This document shows, piece by piece, positions 1 to 9,018 of a stretch of DNA of 64,000 nt (positions within the stretch are counted from its first letter, which is position 1; every line of letters begins with the position of its first letter). The notes below the pieces were generated by a model that was given only the letters and a program-made list of their open reading frames with translations, made no database searches and was not told where the DNA came from. Location: contig NC_087071.1 in the NCBI RefSeq assembly GCF_963678635.1, positions 22,473,194-22,537,193 on the forward strand, read 5' to 3'. The stretch comes from Symsagittifera roscoffensis. Taxonomy: Eukaryota > Xenacoelomorpha > Acoela > Convolutidae. A program made the position numbers and the translations under genes.

Positions 1-412
1 GCATCAAAAATTGAAGGATTGCCCTTTTTGTAATACTTATGGGATGAACTGTAAAACCAGATCAATTTTCTCGGAGTAGGACTGTTCTGGATTCTGAATG
101 CTGCGCCGATCTTCCGCAAGATGTGTCCGTTGTCAAGAGTTACCGTGTGCTTCATTGAGTTGAAAACTTTGCCTTTTAATGGTCTAAAGTGGGACTGTCC
201 ATTTCCGATTAACAGTTTTTCTAAATCAATTACCTCCTTTTGAGAACGGACCCGATAGAGTGTTCCTAGTTTAGATGTTTCTCGCCTTGTACGTTGGGTT
301 ATTTTGATAGCTTTTCTCTTCGGTGGGATTTCGAAGTCATAACCGCCTTCAATTGCGTCATTTTCCGCACATTGAAGTGCTCTATTGCTTGATATGATCG
401 ACTGTTCTTTTT
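1..412 (-). CDS. Partial coding exon of unknown protein, running off the left edge
   Basis: Read on the minus strand, one frame is open from a TGA near 441 to the left edge, about 146 codons. That is unlikely by chance in DNA this AT-rich, and base composition is higher in GC than in the flank. A plausible splice acceptor (CTTAG) gives an exon starting at 412. The product is basic and polar; its central part reads LGTLYRVRSQKEVIDLEKLL and a later stretch has KLIWFYSSSHKYYKK. The only in-frame methionine is internal, so this looks like an internal or terminal exon, not a whole gene. I do not recognise a domain. Its relation to the minus-strand exons at 1.2-2.3 kb is unknown: it could be a different gene or a downstream exon. 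Confidence 0.55.
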
Positions 413-1184
413 CTAAGTTAAACAAGTATGAGACTACGATTTTTCAAAAATGTTAGGAAGTCTAAGTTTTCAAATGAACATATCGATTGCTGAGTTTAAG
501 GACAATTTCGGTTTGCTGATTATCATTGCAAGAAGTTTAGCCTTTAAATGCTCGACTACTCCCTTGAATCTATCATTTCGACTATTCGTTCAGTTAAGTT
601 ATTGTTTCAACTTACGATACGAAAGTAACGGAATATTTGTGCTCGGGGTGGGTTTTTTTTTCTTCAGACAAATTTTGATTTTTTAACTAGCGGTTTTTGA
701 CGGAATTTTTTTTATCATTCGAAAGGTATTGTTGTCCTGAGCTCGAATTTGAAAAGATATTTTACCTGTGACCATTTTTCATAAAGTTACAGGGGTTTAA
801 AGATTGCCATTTTTGGCCAATTTGGGATAATTAACGCGCGATATATATCGTACTATTAACGCGTAAGCGGAGAGTTAATCTCTCTTAGAACTCATTCCAA
901 ATTGGTTGAAAGAAGCTTATTTGCCATAATTGATTTGTTGCTGGTTTTAATAATCGAAGCAGCTTTGTTATGTTTTTGAGATTTATGTATTCGACTTTTT
1001 TTATGTATTCGAGTTTTGCAGTATTTTCTTTTTTTTTTGGTACTAATTCGGGAAGTAGCTGGAAATTCAAAAGCTGTCAGTACTGTTCAGGCAGTTCAAC
1101 AATTTCCGAGAATCCCGACTCATCCGACGTCTTATAGCACTGGGGGTAGCTTCAAAAAGGTCTAAGTAATAGTAAAATTAATTT
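413..1184. other. AT-rich non-coding stretch
   Basis: No reading frame here has coding character or good splice sites. Short open frames on both strands (for example 450-686 and 885-1070) are low-complexity translations. A TATATA-like stretch lies near 840-850. I see nothing else. Confidence 0.5.
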
Positions 1185-1258
1185 AAGAGTCCTGGGTTTT
1201 CTTTATGTCTGTAAAAGGTAAAGAGTGAGAACAACTTTTTTGTAAAAAATTCAGATAC

Positions 1259-1384
1259 CTATGGCTCATTGATTTAACATTTGAAGCAATGACGGAAAAT
1301 TTCAGCCGCGTTATAACTTGATCATCAGATAATAGGAGCAATTGATCGGATAGTTCGAAATAAGCCAAATAACCGGCTATGACC
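1259..1384 (-). other. Tentative exon of gene A, similar to exon 5 of gene B
   Basis: On the minus strand an acceptor (AATCAG) and a donor (ATAG|GTATCT) bracket 126 nt open in one frame. The frame contains LLLLSDDQVITRLKFSVIAS, which has the same strand-like pattern as exon 5 of gene B (ITLVGNQQQLRFGFNITLAF). The entry phase matches gene B exon 5 (phase 2) but the exit phase does not. A 50-nt GT..AG interval follows, then a short frame ending near 1185. The resemblance is weak; it may be a decayed exon or coincidence. Confidence 0.22.
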
Positions 1385-1925
1385 CTGATTATACTATTAC
1401 AAACTCTCTTAGTTGCTTCAGTTTTTTTCCTGGAAAGTTTTTTTCGGCAATATTTTAGCGTTGATTTTTTGATGTTTCAGCGCTGAAAAGTACATTTTCA
1501 AATGTGAAGCATCAGAAAAGAACAACGAGAAAAAGGTATGGAATTTGACACAAGCAATGAGCTATTATGGTTTTCTATTATGGTTCGTGTTCAGTTGTAT
1601 ATAATAGTTTTTCGTACGAAATTGAGCGAGAGTAGTGCAGGGAATGTGTGACTAGAGATTTCTACATTGTCGAGTTATATCCCAGTTGAAAGTTTTATAT
1701 CACTGCCGTCATTTTTAAAACCATCCGACATATATTGATGACTTCAGCTCAGCATTCAATAATTATTTCTCGTGGGACCCTTTTTTGTAATACTATTGAG
1801 TTTTGAAAATTGAAAGTTGATAGGTCGTATATTCTGAGATAATAGTTAATGCAATATTCACCTGTTATAATTTGTCGTGTAGCGTATTCGACGAGCAAAA
1901 TCAGTCCAAACTGAGTTGTTCCGAA

Positions 1926-1987
1926 TTACTTGCTATTACATGAGAAATATGACGTTTTGAACTTGAAATTGCATGTGATGGGAGGAC
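1926..1987 (-). pseudogene. Tentative, truncated exon 4 of gene A
   Basis: An acceptor (TTGTTGTCAG) at 1988-1989 on the minus strand opens a frame in the phase expected after the exon at 2197-2332. The translation keeps two cysteines ten residues apart followed by N-S, as in exon 4 of gene B. It meets an in-frame TAA at 1926-1928 after only 20 codons, where gene B exon 4 runs 65. Either gene A ends here or it is a pseudogene. Confidence 0.3.
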
Positions 1988-2196
1988 CTGACAACAAAAA
2001 TTAAAAAACTGAAAAAGATCATTTTTTTATTTTATTAGATTAAAAAAACTTCTGCAGATATTTTAAAGGGAAGTTGGAAGAATTTCAATGACGGCCAGCT
2101 AAATTGGATGCAAAGTATACCAAAGAAGGAGCGGTTGGGTGATTTCAAAACGAAAAAAGAACTAACCTTTATAACTTCAAATGAAAAAAAACTAAC

Positions 2197-2332
2197 CTGT
2201 TGAAAAAATAGCTGGTTCGAAAGATCCCTGCACCACGCCATCCTCAACAATCACTTCTCTCACTAAGCAATGGCCAGTGTCGATTGCAAAGTCAGGAATG
2301 TTAGTCTGCAGGTCGAAATCGCCAGCAGTCAC
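2197..2332 (-). CDS. Gene A exon 3: paralogue of gene B exon 3
   Basis: Minus-strand exon of 136 nt bounded by acceptor ATTATCAG and donor TCAACAG|GTTAGT. Translation begins VTAGDFDLQTNIPDFAIDTG and ends SFEPAIFSTG. Gene B exon 3 (35847-35994) starts and ends the same way (TSDFNTLQVSVPGFTIPTG ... QPSSFTTG), with one conserved cysteine and identical phases (enters 0, leaves 1). The shared pattern in an independent location supports a real coding exon. The family is uncertain; see gene B. Its likely first exon is at 24691-24909 beyond retroelement copy 1, which would place the element in an intron of this gene. The next exon to the left appears truncated, so the gene may be decaying. Confidence 0.55.
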
Positions 2333-3555
2333 CTGATAATGTTGACTGTGAATATACCGTTTAAACTACATTTTTTTTACCAGCCTCTATGAAATGTCTA
2401 TGTACCTAATTTTTGGAGTTATTCAAAAAATGTAGAAAAAAGGGATCTTGTTAACTATTCCCACCTTGTTAACTATTGCAATAGGGGAGGGGGACACTTA
2501 ACAAGGTACAAAACTCGTATACGCTTAACTGTTCAATTCTTTCTTTATAGAGGGGGGGGGGGTTTCGTTACAAGGTGCCATGGGGAGGGGGGATATTTAA
2601 CAAGATACAAAAAATGTGCGACCATACAAAGCGTCATTCTTTTGAATTGTGTAAATTTAACATACTGAAGGTTCTTATCGACCTTTATAAAACAACGGCA
2701 AGTACCTATTTCCAAGTTCCCCGTAACTGAGGAGCTCGCCCCATAAGTTGGGCAATTTATGGAAAATGAGTAGTTTTAATATGAAAACACATTCTGGTAA
2801 ACTCAGAACAGGAGAAATATGAAAAAAACCGAACACAATCTGAGTTTAAAACCGTAGCTGAAAGTTATGTATTTTTAGTAAAAACTCAGAGAACAATCAT
2901 CAGAAATTCTTACACAAATTGAAATTTTAATATGGCCACCACTTTGTACTTCGGATTGCTTCAGTACCAACGAAACAACTGAAAACATATTTTACAAAAA
3001 TTTGTTCAAATATAGTTGGTTCAATTGTTAATATATAATTGTAAAGTTTTTTAAAATTAATTAGATATCGATTTTCGACAAAAAGTAATAAAAATTGGAA
3101 GCACCATTTTCAATATCGTTCTGAGTTAACAACCACTCAATGAAATCGGAAAACTGCAAGAATGCAACTGTTAAATTAAACCAAGCTTTACCAGGTTGAC
3201 TTCAATGCATATAAATACTTATCATGAGTCCATGCAAAAAATTGCTTGTCATACAATTCCCTCCATGAGTTCTTTGACGAAACTGGTAAGCATACGAATT
3301 TAATTTATGAAATATGTATGATAATCATTTCACCATAAATTGGGCTTTATAATATGAATTTTTAGACAACAGGGTTTTAAAACAAAACGCAAAAATTATT
3401 TACCTAAATCAAACAGTTTTTTTTCACAATTGTTGACTCACTTAACAAACAAGCTTAAGCTTATTATAGCTTAAATTCTTTAAGAGTTTGAGAATAGGAT
3501 TAGAGTAAAAAAAAAACAGTCATCAAGATAAGAGTCATCATTATGTCATTACTAC
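2333..3555. other. Non-coding flank, probable intron of gene A
   Basis: No supported gene. Between 2440 and 2620 there are imperfect repeats of a TTAACAAGGTACAAAA-like motif in both orientations and two G-runs (near 2488 and 2550). The rest is AT-rich and unstructured. Confidence 0.5.
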
Positions 3556-3559
3556 TTTG
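3556..3559. repeat. Target-site duplication TTTG, left side of copy 1
   Basis: TTTG precedes the 5' LTR and recurs directly after the 3' LTR at 22399-22402. A 4-bp duplication fits Ty3/gypsy integration and shows that both LTRs belong to one insertion. Confidence 0.8.
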
Positions 3560-3967
3560 TGGAACCTGATCTAAACTACATTTTATGATTGGATAAATTA
3601 AATGTTTTACCAATGTAAAGTATTTAATATTAACCAATCATGATCCATCTAACTAACAACCCACTTATTTGTAAGTGCTGAAGTTACTTGTAATTTCAGC
3701 ACCAGAGAGATTTGAATTTAACTTAGAAATTAGTTGGACTCTCCCGAGCACTTCAGCAGCCGCAATAAACCAGTATACCCTAGATCTATTGAGCCTAGCA
3801 GAGACTAGTTAAACAACCTGAGACTAGATAGTATAAGAGTAAGATTAGGATCGGTATTAGACTAAGAAGTTGCACGAATCTATCCGGCCGAAAATAAGAT
3901 AGCGTGACGAGCAGACGGTGTACCCTATCCGAAATTACTCTATGAGTTACACTTCGGTCCTAACTCA
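3560..3967 (+). repeat. 5' LTR of copy 1
   Basis: 408 bp, starting TGGAACCTGA and ending CCTAACTCA. It matches 21991-22398 at every position I compared. Recognisable elements are a CCAAT-like box (AACCAATCATG, about position 80), AATAAA at 3764-3769 and a TATAAG near 3831. The last 24 nt can fold as GAGTTA/TAACTC around a TTCG. The promoter and polyadenylation roles are inferred. Confidence 0.95.
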
Positions 3968-3969
3968 TC

Positions 3970-3992
3970 TGGTGCGACCATAAGTCTCGAAC
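3970..3992 (+). promoter_or_regulatory. Primer-binding site of copy 1
   Basis: Two nucleotides after the LTR lies TGGTGCGACC followed by ATAAGTCTCGAAC. Its reverse complement ends in CCA and contains TTCGAGA flanked by pairable ATAAG/CTTAT-type bases, the shape of a tRNA T-arm and 3' acceptor. The identical sequence occurs in copy 2. The primer tRNA is not identified; the acceptor (GGTCGC) has some resemblance to arginine tRNAs, but the spacing is one base off canonical. Confidence 0.75.
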
Positions 3993-4082
3993 AAGACCTT
4001 AATAGCTTAGAATTAACCAAAAATAGATTAGAAATTAGACAAAAACATTTACAAAATGTTATACGACAATAATTTAATTGAA

Positions 4083-4289
4083 ATGTCTCTCCGACTCAAT
4101 AGATCAGAGCCAATATTCCGAACCATAATAGAACTACCCGGAATTGGAAGAAGACATCGAACCAAAGACGACATACGACAAAGTAGAAACTTGCCGTATA
4201 GTTATATGATAGTTCGGCAAAAGCCAGAACAAACTTTTATATTTCGAATACTACTTGCAATGAATTTAGATTTCCATTTGCAAACATAA
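4083..4289 (+). CDS. 68-codon leader ORF (unknown small protein)
   Basis: A short ORF in the leader just after the primer site, beginning MSLRLNRSEPIF and ending LAMNLDFHLQT. An ATG at 4056 is in frame, but copy 2 lacks it, so I chose 4083, which both copies share. Copies 1 and 2 have the same length without indels. By hand I count roughly 11 synonymous and 9 amino-acid-changing differences, fewer changing ones than neutral drift predicts, which suggests it is translated. No domain or membrane segment is recognised. It is the first ORF on the genomic RNA, so it may instead act as an upstream ORF controlling later starts, or as a 5' exon. Confidence 0.5.
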   Translation: MSLRLNRSEPIFRTIIELPGIGRRHRTKDDIRQSRNLPYSYMIVRQKPEQTFIFRILLAMNLDFHLQT

Positions 4290-5220
4290 AACCTTGAAGT
4301 TAATCTTCAAAATCATTTCAGGCGCTAAACAAAATTAATATTATACAATAACGATTGATAAAAAGATCTAAGATCGTTTTCCTAAAACTCTGCAGTATTA
4401 TACAAAACATGTTTGAAAAATATTTATTGGAAAATAAAAATAAAAATTAGTAGCATGACAATAAATGGTTAGTAATCATAAATCATCTTGTTGTTCCAGC
4501 TTCATCACCTAAAACATAACAGCAATCATCAACTCACTAATATCATCAAAACACTAAATCTTTCCTTTACACACATCTAAAATTTTATTAAAACTTAAAG
4601 TCACTTAATTTTAAAACCAGATCATCAAGGCTTATCCTTGGATCTTAAATCATTTTCTACTTAATTAAATTTCAAATTTGATCATCAAGGCTTATCCTTG
4701 GATCAAACAGAACAACTTTGTTCTCCCCCACCCACTTAATTAGTGTCTAACGACCTCAAACGTCGATTCACTACCCAACCCTTCCTAAAGACCCAAGACT
4801 AATAGAAATTTTTAAACAAAACTAATCATTCAAATTAGGATAAACAGTGAAGAACTTCGGTTAATCATCCTTCACTTGACCCCCCCTCTTACCAGACCCA
4901 GGATAAATCTTAGACTTAGTAAGTTTAAAATAGTATCTAACGAACTACTCGCGTTCTAATTATACCTGAACCTTGTGGATCGATTTACTATTCTCCAACC
5001 CTTGAACACAATCACTACCCCTAAGTAAGATTAAGTAAGTTAACACCTTAGCTTATACTAGTCACGAGAAAGTAAAAATCATTCTTCGGAATCGATATAC
5101 TTTTCTCTCCAACCCTGAACAAATAGACCCAGGTTAAGCTAACCAAAAAATCGTAAGAACTAACAGTTTAGGAAAATAGAAATCATTTAACAACCTTTTG
5201 CATCCGTCATCCTAAACCTT
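4290..5220 (+). promoter_or_regulatory. Structured untranslated leader of copy 1
   Basis: About 0.93 kb without a sizeable ORF, conserved in copy 2. A 24-nt direct repeat (4621-4644 and 4681-4704, 60 nt apart) contains the hairpin CAAGG-CTTAT-CCTTG. UUCG-loop hairpins occur at 4853-4862 (AAC-TTCG-GTT) and 5081-5092 (ATTC-TTCG-GAAT), and smaller stems include CGAC...GTCG at 4751. Three splice-donor-like sites occur (GTAAGT at 4919 and 5035, GTAAGA at 5024). This suits packaging or dimerisation structures and a donor for subgenomic env RNA; those roles are inferred. Confidence 0.5.
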
Positions 5221-5688
5221 ATGTCATTTAAAAACCTAGGAAATAAACAAACAATCATTTTACACAATTGTGAAATAGATAATAAAAAATACGACCTTGT
5301 AATCACACCTCATACACAAACAGTTGGATACATTCGAACAAAACGACAAACACTAAAGAGAAAAATAATAACTAAACAAAGACAAATAACACGAAAAAGA
5401 TTTTCAAAAAATCGCAACGCATTTTCAGAATCAGAAACCAACAGTTTAGACGAACTTTACAAACTAAAAGAATCAATAGATAAAAATTACCCACTTCACG
5501 ATCAATTATATTTCTCTGACTCAGAAACAACTTCAAATTCATCACAAAGAGGAAAAAGAAGAATAAAAAAGCAGTACAAACACAAACCAGTACATTTATA
5601 CAATTGGAATCAACCAATTCGACACATTAATAATTACATATTAACAGTCATCGAACGGAAAAATGAGTTCAACGCACACCCCAGGTGA
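5221..5688 (+). CDS. Basic 155-aa ORF overlapping the gag start
   Basis: ATG follows the leader. The product begins MSFKNLGNKQTIILHNCEID and is rich in lysine and arginine, with clusters (TKRQTLKRKIITKQR, RGKRRIKKQYKHK) that could bind RNA or act as nuclear localisation signals. It ends 26 nt inside gag, which starts in the +1 frame at 5663. Copy 2 keeps the ORF and the same overlap but lacks 49 internal codons in frame, so the middle, acidic/serine part is dispensable or variable. No family is recognised. Gag would have to be reached by leaky scanning, reinitiation or a shift. Confidence 0.6.
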   Translation: MSFKNLGNKQTIILHNCEIDNKKYDLVITPHTQTVGYIRTKRQTLKRKIITKQRQITRKRFSKNRNAFSESETNSLDELYKLKESIDKNYPLHDQLYFSDSETTSNSSQRGKRRIKKQYKHKPVHLYNWNQPIRHINNYILTVIERKNEFNAHPR

Positions 5689-7906
5689 CGAAACTCCAGA
5701 TGATGATGAAATCTTTCCTTTTATAGTAGACGCAGATACTGATAGAGGACAACACATATTTTGTCAAAATTTACTCGTAAATTTATTTGAACCCGGAATC
5801 AGTCCATGTAAAACAGAGTTCCCCGATGTAAAAATCAAAAGACAAATCATAGATCACTATCTAAAAGATATATGCAACATAACACAACAGTATGGAATCT
5901 ACTCCATAGAATTCACCTCACCAAACCATAATAATAGAAAATATACAATTCAAACAGACGATCTTGATTTAGAATTTTCAAAAGTTTTTTCAGAATATAT
6001 AAAAAGCATCCAATACCATAACTCACAAAGAGCAAACTCCATATTCACCAATGAAGTTTTCGCAATAATATATAGTTATATTTCGATATTAGAAAACGAA
6101 ATCCCATTAACAAATGTCTCACCGACAGAAACATCTAAACATTTAAGAGTACGACATGAAATCACACTACTCTCTAGTTATTTAAACATCATTAAAGAAA
6201 ATTTCACGAAAGACGACGTTTCACAACATACCAAACACGATTTACAAAAAATTTTGGCATGGTTCATAATAGATTATTTCACACACAATATTGATTTAAT
6301 TGCACAAGCAAGAAAAAATTTTAGACCCCAAAATTCGAACGATGATACCGCTATCACAGAACAATCAGATTATGTTTGGGACCCCGAATGGTCTCATCCC
6401 GCATTTATAAGCTTTCCACAATCAATCTCAAGTCAAGCAATAGGTACAATATCTTACATAAGAGATTACGTAAGAGTAATACCATTAACAATTGATGCAA
6501 CACCATTAAACTATAATACATTTTTACCCGATACACAAAATAATAGTTTAAACTCTACAGTCATACACAACGAAAACCTCAATGGAACTAGGAATCTTAC
6601 TCAACAAGATATCCAGACACCATCACACTTCATAAATGAAGAAATTGTACACACAACAACTACACAACAAAGTATTTCACCAATACGCCCAAATTTAACA
6701 ACACCAAGAAATACAAATCCTTCACAAACACAGGTAACCTTACAATCAACCGTTAAACCTTCGGTTGCTCCAAAATATTCACATATGGATTACCAAACAT
6801 ATAGACCCATGACAATACCATCAAAAACACGCAAAATATTCACTAGAAACAACTTTGCAGACCATAATTATAATTATACACATCCATCAAAAACATATAA
6901 TCAACCACAAAGAAATTTTAACCAATATACAAGATCTCGAAATTGGGATAACCCAATGACCCAATCTAATTCAATAAATTTCAAAACAAATCCTCCACAG
7001 GATCACAGTGAAAATTACCCATTTTTTCAACAAAATAAAAATAAAAAACAGACATCTTATCAAATGGATTATTTATCCTCAGATGATGACTTCTTACAAC
7101 CAGATATATTTACACAAAATACTCAAGAATATCGTAGACAAGGAATACAGAAAACACGTACAAATCATAGAAATTTTTCTCCACAACCGATAGATGCACA
7201 ACATCAACAACCAATTCAACAACAAAATCCAATTAATACACAATCTTTTCAACCAATTCAACAACAAAATCCAATGACTGCACACTCGTATCAACCATCA
7301 CAAATGCAAAATGAAATACCACTCCCATATTATCTTCAACAACATGAAATAACAAGAAACCAACTTTCAAATTTTTCTCAAATGCCAAATGCAGCAGAAT
7401 CATTACAAATGACAATGAATCCATACCTTATGGGTGGATCATCGATAACATCAAATAAACCTTTAATGGTCTTCACAGGAACAGACCCTGAATACTCTGT
7501 AGAAGATTACTTAAATGCAGTAACAGCAAATTTGATTTTAAACATAGGACCTGAACCAATTAACACGCCACTACATCAAAACTGGATACATCGACGCACA
7601 GCGTTGATACAAACAACCTTAGATGGCGCAGCCCAAAAATGGTTTTCAGTACTACCTCTAGAAATAAAATCAAACTGGAAAAGATTTACACAAGAATTTT
7701 CAAAAATGTTTGACTCCGAAAGAAACAAACAACAACAAAGAGTTTTATGTAATGAAATTCGCAGATTACCAAACGAAACCATCAAGCAAATAGCAGTACG
7801 AATCGAAACACTAGTTCGAAAAGCATATTCATTAAATACACATGACTATAAAAACACAAAGATGACAGAAATCTTAATGATGACCTTAACACCAAAAGGA
7901 AAATAG
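5663..7906 (+). pseudogene. gag: gag N-terminal part (long N-domain plus capsid), frameshifted at its end
   Basis: A 747-codon frame. Residues about 1-240 form a conserved globular region. Residues 280-570 are a glutamine/asparagine/proline-rich linker with repeated QPIQQQNPI-type units. Residues about 595-745 match the retrotransposon Gag capsid pattern (VFTGTDPEYSVEDYLNAV, AAQKWFSVLPLEIKSNWKRF). Compared with copy 2, four nucleotides are missing near 7896, so the frame ends early and the nucleocapsid part lies in another frame. In copy 2 the same region continues without a break, showing that Gag is normally one chain joined to protease. It would assemble virus-like particles in the cytoplasm. 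Confidence 0.85.
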
Positions 7907-9018
7907 CAATAAAAAAGAGAGCATCACATCCTTCTTCAATTCGAGAACCCGATTTAGATTTTCGAAAACTAGTAGACAAATTAGAACAAGCAGAAATCAC
8001 GATGAAACTAGAAGAAACGGAAAATCTAAAATTACAATACGTTAACAGAATTGAAACGACTCCCACTAATATTAATAATATACAGGAATCAGAGACAGAC
8101 CTCGTTGAAAAAATCACTGAAATACTCAATATCTACGAAAAGAACCCAAACTTTAAAGGCAAACCATCTTTCAAAAAATGGTGTAATTATTGCCGACGAT
8201 ACGGACATAGTATTTCCGAATGTAGACAAAAACAGCAAGATAATCAAAATAAACCTCAAAAGTATAAAGAACCAAATAAATCATTCTATCAATACATGAA
8301 AAAAGATCAAAATCTACCGAACAAAACAGTCCACAGCAACAACAGTTCAGGAAAACCACTCCCGAACAATACAAATTATACAAGAAATCAATCACCATAT
8401 AACTCAAGTTATAGAGGAAGATCACCAGAACGAAGAAACACGTATACTTCATCACAAAATCACTACAATAGACCAAATAGTCGAAATAACTACTCCAGAT
8501 CAAATTCAAATACACAACGATTTGTTTCTAGATCTAATTCCCAATCAAGAAATAACTACTATCCAAACAACCAATCACGAAATTCATCATACAATAGGAA
8601 TAGAAACTACTCCTATAATTGAAATAGAAGTTATTCAAACAACCGAAACCAGAATTACCCGAATAATCGATCAAGGAATAACTCATATAATAGATCGAAC
8701 TATAACAGACCAAACAATAATTACCAAAACAGATCACGAAATAATTCACAAAATCGACACTCAAGTTATAATAATCGTTATAGAAATTATTCCCAATCAC
8801 CACATAGGAATAATAATAACTATAATAATTCTAATAATCGTCACAGAAGCAGTACACCTAAACATCAAAGACAAATCAATCAAGTACAAGCTAACCCAGA
8901 AACAACATCAGACCCTCCAGGTATTGATGACACAGTAACTGATACGTTACAACTCAATCAAATAAACTGTACATCATCAGATTCAGAAAGTGATACTGAA
9001 AACACTCTTGCTATCAAT
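7907..9018 (+). pseudogene. gag: gag C-terminal part: nucleocapsid with CCHC knuckle
   Basis: After the 4-nt deletion the coding frame is frame 1. It carries one zinc knuckle, CNYCRRYGHSISEC (C-x2-C-x4-H-x4-C, from 8182), and then a long asparagine/serine/arginine/tyrosine-rich tail (about 8380-8870) typical of RNA-binding, low-complexity nucleocapsids. A TGA at 8620-8622 interrupts the tail where copy 2 has CGA. Beyond it the frame stays open into protease at 9019 and onwards, so gag and pol share one frame with no stop between them. The acidic/serine segment after the tail may be a linker removed by protease. Confidence 0.8.

Noticed and set aside
4056..4082. Upstream ATG of the leader ORF in copy 1
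   Set aside because: Absent in copy 2; the shared ATG at 4083 is preferred.
8171..8803. Long minus-strand ORFs opposite the gag tail
   Set aside because: Tyrosine/phenylalanine-rich mirror frames of an Asn/Ser/Arg-rich coding tail, present only because of its codon bias.
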